Part shown: in pieces, positions 35,111 through 42,553 of the stretch
Layout of the letters: every line of letters begins with the position of its first letter
How positions within the stretch are numbered: position 1 is the stretch's first letter
The notes under the pieces: model-generated
Database searches by the model: none
What the model was told of the DNA's origin: nothing
Seen by the model: the letters and a program-made list of their open reading frames with translations, nothing else
Assembly (NCBI RefSeq): GCF_049999945.1
Contig: NZ_JBLYUB010000034.1
Coordinates: forward strand, 1-64,000
Direction of reading: 5' to 3'
Length of the DNA: 64,000 nt
From: Planosporangium spinosum
GTDB taxonomy: Bacteria > Actinomycetota > Actinomycetes > Mycobacteriales > Micromonosporaceae
Made by a program: the position numbers and the translations under genes

Positions 35111-36472
35111 TCACGTCACGAGCAGCCTGCCGTACCGGGCGAGCCGGTCCAGCCCCTCGATCGCGGCCGTGGTCGACAGCGGCGGGGGCGGTGGGGAGTC
35201 GTACGGCTGCTCGGCCAGCACCCGGTGGACGTGCCGGGCGTCCACCACGCCCAGCGGGTAGTTGCGCCGGCAGGTCGGGTCGAGGACGCCGCGCTCGGTG
35301 GCGAACCGGGGCAGCGCCGACAGCCGGTCACGGGGGACGAGCTTCGGCGACAGCCGCCCGGGCGGCCCCACCAGCAGGTCGATGCTGCGGTACGGCTCGC
35401 TGCCGGCCAGCCAGTACTCCAGCGCGTCGACGTCGATGTGCAGCGGGTGGGGACACCAGTACGGCACCATCCCGGCCCGGATCACCTGCCACGGGTCCAG
35501 CAGCATGCCGCAGCCGATCACCAGCCGGTTACCGGTCTTGCCGGCCGAGCGCAGCCACGACCGGTACACGTCGGCGACCGCCGCGCTCAGCGCCGCCGAG
35601 TCGGTGATCGCGACGATGCGCAGCCGCCGCCCGTGGTCGCCGCTCCACCGGCGCAGGTCGCTGAGCAGGCCGGGGTGGATGCCCTGCTCGGCGTCCACGT
35701 CCCCGCCGTCGGGCGCCGGAACCGTCCAGCTGTCGTCGCCGGCGGCCCACTCCGCGCCCCCGTCGTCGCCGAGCCGGCGAAGCTGCCGGCAGTAGTCGGG
35801 CCAGGAGAGCCCGGAGCCGACCGTGCCGACCTGGAAGCGGTAACCGTCGTCGGGCTGGGTGGCGGGCCACCCCCGGCAGTCGCGGATCAGGACGACGGTG
35901 CCGCCGGGTGCGAGCCGCTCGGTGAGGAACCGGCGCAGCTGCCCGGGCAGGGCGGTCCACTTCACGTAGAAGTCGAGGGTCGCACTGCCCGCCGGGTGCT
36001 GCCCGATCGGGTCGCAGCGCTGGTAGACGGCGATGTCGGGTTCGGTGTCGAGCAGGTGGGCGGCGATTGCGCGGCCCTGGCGCAGCGCCGGCTGCGGGCG
36101 GCGGGACTCGGCCGGCGAGCAGGTGACCGACAGCCGGAATCCGGCCGGCAGCCACGGCGCGCCCAGCGCGGCGGCCAGGTGCAGCGCGCCGACGTGTGGG
36201 GAGCCGACGACGACCGCCGGGTACCGCTCCCGGCTGTACCCGCCGGTCATCCAGCCGGCGATCCCGTCCGGGTGTACGTCCGCCACCCGGGGGCGGGGGA
36301 TCCCGGAGTCGACGGTGCGCCGCCGGGGCCACCAGGTCCGCCGCTTCGTCGTGGGGTCCGACCACTCCCGCCCATCCACGGCGTGCACTCCGGCCCGCAG
36401 CATCTCTGTCGACAGGTCAACCTGGTAGACCAGCTGCTCAGGCGACCAGGCGGGACCCGCCAGCGCGCTCAT
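35111..36472 (-). CDS. Conserved hypothetical protein, 453 aa
   Basis: I do not recognise a named family. The protein is soluble and ends in a proline-rich linker (DSPPPPPLSTT). Two Rossmann-like stretches are suggestive: PAVVVGSPHVGALHLAAALG in the first half and LRIVAITDSAALSAAVADVY in the second. The middle includes FYVKWTALPGQLRRFLTERL and GGTVVLIRDCRGW, similar in feel to methyltransferase or synthase folds. Codon bias is strong and the frame is clean, so it is a real gene. It is preceded by a 176-bp gap to the divergent hemerythrin gene. Confidence 0.75.
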   Translation of the reverse strand: MSALAGPAWSPEQLVYQVDLSTEMLRAGVHAVDGREWSDPTTKRRTWWPRRRTVDSGIPRPRVADVHPDGIAGWMTGGYSRERYPAVVVGSPHVGALHLAAALGAPWLPAGFRLSVTCSPAESRRPQPALRQGRAIAAHLLDTEPDIAVYQRCDPIGQHPAGSATLDFYVKWTALPGQLRRFLTERLAPGGTVVLIRDCRGWPATQPDDGYRFQVGTVGSGLSWPDYCRQLRRLGDDGGAEWAAGDDSWTVPAPDGGDVDAEQGIHPGLLSDLRRWSGDHGRRLRIVAITDSAALSAAVADVYRSWLRSAGKTGNRLVIGCGMLLDPWQVIRAGMVPYWCPHPLHIDVDALEYWLAGSEPYRSIDLLVGPPGRLSPKLVPRDRLSALPRFATERGVLDPTCRRNYPLGVVDARHVHRVLAEQPYDSPPPPPLSTTAAIEGLDRLARYGRLLVT

Positions 36473-36648
36473 ACCGGGCGGGCCTACCCCTGAAGTATCC
36501 GTTCAACCCTGAGCCGATTAAGTCCCCCTGCGGAGGTTTCGGCCGGTGACGAAGGGTAGAAGCGGGCCGATCCGCTGTGGCGGTCCGCTACCGCGGCTGT
36601 CCGCCGCGACCAGTACGCCGCCCGCCGTGACCAGTACCAGGAGAGGCC

Positions 36649-38163
36649 GTGTTCAATCCCCTCGAATACAACGGCATCCCGTTGGAGCGTCAGACCCGCG
36701 ACTGGCGCGAACTCGACGTCTCACCGATCGATCCCGAAGCCACCGACCCGTACGCCACCTGCCGGATCATCGCGGTCAACGGGGTGGAGAACGAGGCCAT
36801 CCAGTTCGACTTCCAGATCGCCCGCAACCATGCCGACTCGGACGTGCGCCGGGAGATGGACTACCTGGCCTCCCTGTCCGAGCAGCAGCACCGGGTGGTC
36901 CACCGGCTGCTGCCGGACGTCGGCAGTGTGCTGGAGACGGCCCTGGAGTACGAGCACGCCGCCGTGGATCTGGATTCGTGGCTGGCCCGGATGGAGCCCG
37001 ACCCGCAGCGCCGCGAGGTCTACGAGTGCGACGCCCTGGAGGACTTCGACCACCTGTACCGGTACACCGACGTGCTGGAGATGCTCCGCCACCGGCGTGC
37101 CGACCGGGTCGTCGACGAGCTGACCGACGTGCTGCCCGAGCGGGCCGCCGCAGGGCAGGCGCCGCTGCGGGGCGAGGGCGGGCAGGAGCCGACGACGGCG
37201 CCCCTGTCGGAGCTGAACGCGCTGACGATGCTGTCGGTCGAGCAGGAGCTGTCGCAGTTCTACCGCAGCGCCCGGCCCGGCCACGTCGACCCGGTCACCC
37301 GGCCGACGTACCAGGAGATCGGCCGGGTCGAGGAGGAGCAGGTGGCGCGGCACCAGGTCCTCGTCGACCCCAGCGCGAGCTGGTGGGAGCAGCTGGTGAT
37401 CCACGAGTACAACGAGTGCTACCTCTACTACTCGTTCCTGCAGCAGGAGACCGATCCGCGGGTACGGGCGGTGTGGGAGCTGTACCTGGACATGCAACTG
37501 GCCCGCCTGCAACTGGCGCGGGACCTGCTGCGCCGGTTCGAGGACCGGGACGCCGACGAGGTCGTCGGCAGTGGGCTGCCCGAGCCGCTCGGTTTCGAGC
37601 GGAACCGGGAGTTCCTGCGGCAACTGCTCGCGGCCCGGCTCGGCCGCGGCTCCCTCGGTGCGGAACCGGTCCGGGACGTCCCGGAGGTGCGCGAGGTACG
37701 GGACCGGTTGGAGAACGTCCCGCCGGCCGAAGGGGCGCCGGACCTGATCGACGTGCTCACCGAGCAGCACCGCCGCATCGAGGCGCTGTTCGAGGAGGTG
37801 GAGGTCGCCACCGGCGAGCGGCGGCGGGCGGCCTGGGAGCAGCTGGTCGAGCTGCTGTCGGTACACGAGGCGGCCGAGGGTGAGGTGGTGCACCCGCTGG
37901 CCCGCGACCGGATCGTCGGCGGGTTCGACGTGGCCCGCGACCTCGTCGAGGAGGAGCGCACCATCAGGCAGCTGCTGCTGCGGCTGGCCGACGGCGGGAT
38001 CGAGGACGAGGGCTTCGAGTCGGGGGTCACCGAACTGCGCGAGGCGGTGCGGGCGCACGCCCGCAACGAGGAGCGTTTCGAGTACCCGCAGCTCCGCGAC
38101 CGGTTGCCGGCCGGAGAGCTACGGGAGCTGGCCGCCGCGGTGCGCCCGACCGTACCCGCGTGA
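36649..38163 (+). CDS. Ferritin-like plus hemerythrin HHE protein
   Basis: 504 residues in two parts. The first 330 residues are helical, with E-x-x-H pairs typical of ferritin-like di-iron proteins (EYEHAAVDLDSWL, DFDHLYRYTD, VEEEQVARHQ, IHEYNECYLYYSF). The last 140 form a hemerythrin/HHE domain with EQHRRIEALFEE, SVHEAAEGEVVHPL and HARNEERFEYP. It may sense or bind oxygen, NO or iron. The combination of two possible di-iron modules in one chain is notable. AGGAGAGG precedes the GTG start. A GNAT gene follows after 15 bp, probably in the same operon. Confidence 0.83.
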   Translation: MFNPLEYNGIPLERQTRDWRELDVSPIDPEATDPYATCRIIAVNGVENEAIQFDFQIARNHADSDVRREMDYLASLSEQQHRVVHRLLPDVGSVLETALEYEHAAVDLDSWLARMEPDPQRREVYECDALEDFDHLYRYTDVLEMLRHRRADRVVDELTDVLPERAAAGQAPLRGEGGQEPTTAPLSELNALTMLSVEQELSQFYRSARPGHVDPVTRPTYQEIGRVEEEQVARHQVLVDPSASWWEQLVIHEYNECYLYYSFLQQETDPRVRAVWELYLDMQLARLQLARDLLRRFEDRDADEVVGSGLPEPLGFERNREFLRQLLAARLGRGSLGAEPVRDVPEVREVRDRLENVPPAEGAPDLIDVLTEQHRRIEALFEEVEVATGERRRAAWEQLVELLSVHEAAEGEVVHPLARDRIVGGFDVARDLVEEERTIRQLLLRLADGGIEDEGFESGVTELREAVRAHARNEERFEYPQLRDRLPAGELRELAAAVRPTVPA

Positions 38164-38178
38164 ACCGATGTCGCAGCC

Positions 38179-38682
38179 GTGCGGCCGTCGCTGGAGACCG
38201 CTCGGCTGCGGCTGACCGCGGTACGCCCGGGTGACGTCGAGGATCTCCACGCGATGTTCGCCACCGCCGCCGCGCACATGGCGAGCGCGGGGGCGTTGCC
38301 GGCCCCGGCCGAGACACGGACCTGGGTGCACCGGCGGATGGCGGTGGAGCGGGAGCACGGCCTGGTCTGGTACGTGCTGCGCGACCGGCGTACCGGCGAG
38401 CTGATCGGCAACTGCGGCCTGTTCGCCCGCCGTACCGGCGTTGCGGAGCCCGAGCTGGGGTACGAGGTTGTGCACGCCCACCGGGAGCAGGGGTACGCCA
38501 CGGAGGCCGCCCGGGCGGTCCTCGTCGAGGCCGACGCGTCCGGCATCCCCCGGGTGTGGGTCACTGTCCGGCCCGGGAACGCCGCCTCGCTGCGGGTCGC
38601 CGCGAAGATCGGCATGGTCTACGTGCGCTGCGAGGTCGACGATCGGGGCGAGCTGCTGTACCTCAGCCGCGCCCGTCCGTGA
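38179..38682 (+). CDS. GNAT N-acetyltransferase (RimJ/RimL type)
   Basis: 167 residues of the GNAT fold: begins RPSLETARLRLTAVRPGDVE, has the strand pattern GLVWYVLRDRRTGELIGNCG, and the acetyl-CoA loop in HREQGYATEAARAVL (Q-G-Y-A variant of R/QxxGxG/A). It ends with NAASLRVAAKIGM. Such enzymes acetylate protein N-termini, antibiotics or metabolites; the target is unknown. The GTG start lies 15 bp after the hemerythrin gene. Confidence 0.88.
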   Translation: MRPSLETARLRLTAVRPGDVEDLHAMFATAAAHMASAGALPAPAETRTWVHRRMAVEREHGLVWYVLRDRRTGELIGNCGLFARRTGVAEPELGYEVVHAHREQGYATEAARAVLVEADASGIPRVWVTVRPGNAASLRVAAKIGMVYVRCEVDDRGELLYLSRARP

Positions 38683-38862
38683 GATCACCGCTGCCCTTTA
38701 GCCGTGCGGCGTCCGGGAGGTCATCTCCCGTACGCCGGGTGTGTTCCCCGCCCCGTCGTTGCGGTGTGCTACGCCGTCGTCACACTGGCTGCATCGAATT
38801 CGTTCGTTGTATGCTCCAGGGCCTGACAGGCTGGGTTCCTGTCTGTTTCCTGGGGAGAAGGC

Positions 38863-39642
38863 GTGGAGTTCCGCATCCTTGGGCCGGTGGAGGTTGTCCA
38901 CGGCGGGGAACCGGTCCGGCTCGACGGTCCCCGTCAGGAGCGGGTCCTCGCGATGCTCCTGATCAACAGGGGCCGTCTGGTGACGATCGAGGCGCTGGTG
39001 GACGTCGTCTGGCCGTCGAATCCGCCGGTGACAGCGACGAATCAGGTGCAGAACTCGGTGACCGCACTGCGTCGCAAGCTGTGCGGCCTCGGGATGCCCG
39101 AGTCGGGGCTGGTCCGCAAGGGCGCCGGGTACCTCCTGACGATTCCGGACGACCAGTTCGATGCCGCCCACTACCTGGCGCTGATCAGACAAGGACGGCT
39201 GCTCGCCCGGTCCGGCAACACCGCGCGGGCGATCCGGACGCTCCGGCGGGCGGAGGACCTGTGGTGCGGTCCCGCGCTGGCCGGTCTGCCCGGTGACGCG
39301 CTCGCGTTCCAGTCGGAGGCGGTACGCCTGGAAGAGATCCGGCTACAGGCGCTGGAGGAGCGTCTGGTACTGGAGGTGAACCTCGGCCGGCACCACGAGT
39401 GCCTGGCGGAACTGGCCGGGCTGGCGCGCGGCTACCCCCTGCGTGAGGGACTGCAGGGGGCCTTGATGCTTGCCCTGCACCGGTGCGGCCGGTCGGCCGA
39501 GGCGCTCGAGGTGTACGACCGGGCACAGCGCCGCCTCGCCGAGGAGTTCGGCCTCGAACCGAGCGCCGGGCTGCGGCGGTTGCGGCAGTTGGTGCTCTCG
39601 GAGCGGCAATGCTCGTCGCTGGCGGGTTTCCTGCCGGCCTGA
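38863..39642 (+). CDS. SARP-family transcriptional activator (BTAD domain)
   Basis: 259 residues, the size of a stand-alone SARP. An OmpR-like winged helix (residues 1-95: FRILGPVEVVHGGEPVRLDG, TATNQVQNSVTALRRKL) is followed by a bacterial transcriptional activation domain of TPR-like helices (ALEVYDRAQRRLAEEFGLEP). SARPs bind direct heptameric repeats and switch on secondary-metabolite clusters. No biosynthetic cluster is visible in the window, so the target is remote or lost. GGGGAGAAG precedes the GTG start. The gene ends beside the integration scar. Confidence 0.9.
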   Translation: MEFRILGPVEVVHGGEPVRLDGPRQERVLAMLLINRGRLVTIEALVDVVWPSNPPVTATNQVQNSVTALRRKLCGLGMPESGLVRKGAGYLLTIPDDQFDAAHYLALIRQGRLLARSGNTARAIRTLRRAEDLWCGPALAGLPGDALAFQSEAVRLEEIRLQALEERLVLEVNLGRHHECLAELAGLARGYPLREGLQGALMLALHRCGRSAEALEVYDRAQRRLAEEFGLEPSAGLRRLRQLVLSERQCSSLAGFLPA

Positions 39643-39719
39643 CGGACGGGCCGACGGCCATGGGCCGTGAGCAGACCTCGACCACGCCTGACCGGTACCC
39701 GCATCCACGCGGGAGCGGG

Positions 39720-40055
39720 ATCACCGGGTACTCGCCGCCCTTGATCGTGAGAGGGGCGGATACGGGCAAGGCCCCTCCGTGCTGGCTGCCCATCGCACCC
39801 CGCCTGACACCACACGGGCTCCGGCACAGCCACAAGACGCTCATGGAGGAGCTGGGCACCCCGCCGACGCTCATGGACGACCGGATGGGCCACGAGGATG
39901 GATCGGTGCAGGCGCGCTACTCGCACGTTACAGCCGAGATGCGGCGCCGCCTCCTGGACGCCCTCACCGAGCGGTGGAACGCCGCCCTCGTGGCCCGGCG
40001 AGCGATGAGTACAAGCTCGCCAGTGAGTGTGCTCGACTCCCTCATGAGGACATGA
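39720..40055 (+). pseudogene. Truncated tyrosine integrase (C-terminal remnant)
   Basis: The reading frame carries only the C-terminal third of a phage/AICE-type integrase: LTPHGLRHSHKTLMEELG with box II Arg-His, RMGHEDGSVQARYSHVT with the GH motif and active-site Tyr, then MRRRLLDALTERW. No N-terminal or core-binding domain, start codon or ribosome-binding site is present; the frame upstream is unrelated sequence overlapping the SARP gene. It is a decayed copy from an earlier element and is clearly different from the intact integrase at 54,011. Confidence 0.8.
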
Positions 40056-40074
40056 GGGCAGTGCGGTCACGTCG

Positions 40075-40107
40075 GTGCCGGGTTGCCTGCCGTAGGTAAC
40101 CCGGCAC
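40075..40107. terminator. 10-bp hairpin after the integrase remnant
   Basis: GTGCCGGGTT (40075-40084) pairs perfectly with AACCCGGCAC (40098-40107) over a 13-nt loop, 20 bp past the remnant's stop. No U-tract; likely the old integrase terminator, also placed to end the convergent HEPN-like gene. Confidence 0.55.
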
Positions 40108-40149
40108 TGCCTGACGGTCTCTTTCAGTTCCCCCACGGGTCCAGTAGCC

Positions 40150-41403
40150 CTACTCCGCGAGCAATTCCGCCGCATACACGCGGCAACCCCTTACGACACC
40201 CACGGCCGCCATTAGTGGCACCGTTAGGCGGTAGACCTTTGCAACGAAATCAAAGTAGCTTTCCTGGTCGCCTTTGTCGTTGATGACGAGTCCTGATCGT
40301 AGGTCATGGTGGGCGCTGGCGTGACCAATAGCATTCCTCGTGCGATTATCTAAAGCGTCGAGCATCGCGGCAAGTCTGCTATCCGCTCTGATGACGGCCA
40401 ACTTGTTGGCATTGCTCAACCTTTCATAGGATGCCAAAGTGTTGACGGACTTAGTGGTGCCGTTTGTGTCCGTGTACGACCGTCCCGTGAAATCTGATAC
40501 GTCGCCATTCTGTTCCGCATTTAAGCTCGCGACGAGAAGTGAGAGGGACTTGCATACGGCTTCGAAGGTTTGCTGATAGGCATCGCGCAGCGGGGGAAAC
40601 TCATCTTGCGGAAGCAGCAGGCGAGAAAGGCTCCCGATTTCGGATTGTGCGATGCCTAGGCGGACGGCTCCGGAACGCCACGCGGGGGCTGTCGCGACCA
40701 TCGCCTTGGTTGCGTTGAGCAGGCCTCGGTCGATGTGGGCAAGCTTCCCCGTTGTTTCGAGTCGCTTAACGAGGTCCCCGTAACTTGGGGCTGCCATAGC
40801 GCGAGCGTGGACCAACGTCATGGTCGTGAGGGACTTCGACTCCTGCTCGGCGCTTGGCCACGGCCCTGCCGCGAATGCGAGTAGCCACAGAGTCCAGAGA
40901 TGGTGGGCAGTGGCATGCATGGTCAAAGCAGATCTTGGCTGGATATCCGCAATGTTCGGAAACTCGCGTTCTAAGTAGCTCCAGTAGTTTTCGCTGGTGC
41001 CGTCTAGGTAGTATTCGAGAACCCTGAGCATCTTCGGGGATTGTCGAATGGCTGAGTATGTCTGCATGGACAGGTGGCTGAGTGCAACCGCGTTTTCGCC
41101 GGTTAGGTGAGCGAACGTCATGTTCGGGGCGCCCCAAGGATCCTGTAAGCCTGTCGCGCTGAGGTCTAGGGGGAGCGAAGGATCCACCGTAACTACGGGG
41201 TGACCTCCACTTGGTTCCTTTAAGCCACCTTCGATTTTCACGCGACAGCTGTCTAACTCGTGGCCCTCCAAAAAGCCTCTCATGGGAGTTCCGCAGACAG
41301 GGCAGGGGACATAGAAGTGGAGCCGGTTGGTGGGGAACACTGATATACGAACGATGACATCATTTCTGCAACCTGGGCAGGTTGTTTGTTGTCGTACGAT
41401 CAT
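40150..41403 (-). CDS. Zinc-ribbon protein with HEPN-like C-terminal motif (possible defence gene)
   Basis: 417 residues, no named family recognised. The N-terminus is a zinc ribbon with CPGC near residue 9 and CPVCG near 34. The C-terminal helical part contains NRTRNAIGHASAHH, in which Arg356-Asn...His361 fits the Rx4-6H signature of HEPN nucleases used in abortive-infection and toxin systems. GC content is visibly below the genome average and codon use is less biased, pointing to transfer. It lies between a decayed integrase and the AICE attachment repeat, transcribed leftwards. Its ATG overlaps the stop of a small upstream frame. A defence role is inference only. Confidence 0.8.
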   Translation of the reverse strand: MIVRQQTTCPGCRNDVIVRISVFPTNRLHFYVPCPVCGTPMRGFLEGHELDSCRVKIEGGLKEPSGGHPVVTVDPSLPLDLSATGLQDPWGAPNMTFAHLTGENAVALSHLSMQTYSAIRQSPKMLRVLEYYLDGTSENYWSYLEREFPNIADIQPRSALTMHATAHHLWTLWLLAFAAGPWPSAEQESKSLTTMTLVHARAMAAPSYGDLVKRLETTGKLAHIDRGLLNATKAMVATAPAWRSGAVRLGIAQSEIGSLSRLLLPQDEFPPLRDAYQQTFEAVCKSLSLLVASLNAEQNGDVSDFTGRSYTDTNGTTKSVNTLASYERLSNANKLAVIRADSRLAAMLDALDNRTRNAIGHASAHHDLRSGLVINDKGDQESYFDFVAKVYRLTVPLMAAVGVVRGCRVYAAELLAE

Positions 41404-41624
41404 CCGCTCACCTTTGCTTGGAGTTGAGCCAGAGTCGCGATCGCTGATTGTGCTCTGTGCTCTCGGGTAACCCTCGCCACTGCCGAGGGCTTAGGCGGCT
41501 TGTCAGTGTGCCCGCCGCCGTTCTCCGTGAGTCGCACGCGCGGTGAGGGCAGCGCCTGCCGAGGTTGGTCGAGCGGGCAGTGCTTCCTGCTTGGCGGGCG
41601 TCGCGTGTCGATCTCATCGCTCAC
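41400..41624 (-). CDS. Small upstream partner of the HEPN-like gene (uncertain)
   Basis: 74 residues, hydrophilic (SDEIDTRRPPSRKH ... EHRAQSAIATLAQLQAKV), no known domain. Its TGA overlaps the ATG of the zinc-ribbon/HEPN gene in an ATGA junction, which suggests translational coupling. The GTG start lacks a clear ribosome-binding site, so the gene may start further in or be spurious. Confidence 0.4.
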   Translation of the reverse strand: MSDEIDTRRPPSRKHCPLDQPRQALPSPRVRLTENGGGHTDKPPKPSAVARVTREHRAQSAIATLAQLQAKVSG

Positions 41625-41764
41625 GGTGAGGAGGCTACGCCCTGTCCTGGTCGCAGTTCGCCCAAGTTCTGTGCCGGGAAGGACCGACTGTGCAGACGTG
41701 CCCGGGTGTCACGCCCGCAAGATTTTCTCCCAGATTTCTCCCAGCGGGGTCGTGGGAGACGACT

Positions 41765-41799
41765 CAGGGCGGGTCCCCCCTGCCGGGGGACCCGCCCTG
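41765..41799 (-). terminator. Stranded native terminator of tRNA-Pro
   Basis: A perfect 15-bp stem (CAGGGCGGGTCCCCC, 41765-41779, with 41785-41799) and 5-nt loop lies just left of the left attachment repeat. Before the element inserted, this DNA was immediately 3' of the tRNA-Pro gene, so it was probably its terminator. Confidence 0.7.
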
Positions 41800-41812
41800 A
41801 TCTGCACTTTCT

Positions 41813-41862
41813 CTGGTCGGGGTGGCCGGATTCGAACCGACGACCTCTTCGTCCCGAACGAA
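41813..41862. repeat. Left attachment repeat (displaced tRNA 3' end)
   Basis: 50 bp identical to 55245-55294. It covers CCA, acceptor 3' strand, T-arm, variable loop and part of the anticodon arm of tRNA-Pro, but no 5' half, so it is not a functional tRNA. Confidence 0.95.
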
Positions 41863-42139
41863 CGATCATGCTCCGTTGGTCTGCCTCGATGTGTTGGTTG
41901 AGCTGGCTGGACAGTCCGCCCATGTCCGCGAACGTCCGCCGCTGTACGTACCGATCGTCACTCAGTTCGTCACTCGGCTTGCTCGACAGTCGGACAGCAC
42001 CCAGGCGGCTAGCAACTGGCTGTGTTGGTGTAGATGCTGCCCGAAGGGGGTACGGGCAAACGCCAAGTGGCTACGGGGAGTTGGAAGATCGAGTCATCTA
42101 CGTATAAGGATGCTCCGATCATGGACGGTGACCGATACC

Positions 42140-42553
42140 ATGCCGTCCATGGTGGATCTTCCCCTCCTCCCGCCTGACTGTCCCCCTGACGACGCAGTAG
42201 CACCAAATGGAGACTTTTACCGCCTCGTGAGCAAGAATAGTGAGGTGGGTAGCGCTCCTGGGTCCGGTGATTGGGTCCTTCCGTACAGGAAGGCCCGGGG
42301 GGAATGTGCCGGAAAACCGGAAAGGTGCATTTGTCATTCGCACTCGATCTTCGCCCGCATCGAAGACTTGCTCACTGCGCGTGAGGCGATACCGTGGGCG
42401 CGAGGGAAGGCTATCGCGGTCATCAGGCTTACTCCGGAGGACGGGTGGGTCCGCCACTCGCCCTCGATTGGGATGGGGGAGTCTCACCATTCTTGGTGGC
42501 CGGCGAAGTCAGTGATTGTTCCGCAAGCGACTGTAGTGGAGGCTGCGCTATGA
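42140..42553 (+). CDS. AICE cargo gene A, 137-aa unknown protein
   Basis: No named family recognised. The middle carries CAGKPERCICHSHSIFARIED, with clustered Cys and His, and the end carries a GESHHSWWP motif that I recall from small uncharacterised proteins on mobile elements. These residues could form a metal site. Its TGA overlaps the ATG of the next gene (ATGA), so the two are coupled. GC content is lower than in the AICE core. The ATG at 42140 is used; a second ATG at 42149 is possible. It is the first gene inside the left end of the element, a typical cargo position. Confidence 0.75.
   Translation: MPSMVDLPLLPPDCPPDDAVAPNGDFYRLVSKNSEVGSAPGSGDWVLPYRKARGECAGKPERCICHSHSIFARIEDLLTAREAIPWARGKAIAVIRLTPEDGWVRHSPSIGMGESHHSWWPAKSVIVPQATVVEAAL

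Noticed and set aside
38863..39642. Evidence for a biosynthetic gene cluster from the SARP regulator
   Set aside because: No PKS, NRPS, terpene, RiPP or tailoring genes surround it; the regulator is an orphan in this window.
41813..41862. A second tRNA gene at the left attachment repeat
   Set aside because: Only the 3' 50 nt of tRNA-Pro are present; the 5' acceptor strand, D-arm and half of the anticodon stem are missing.
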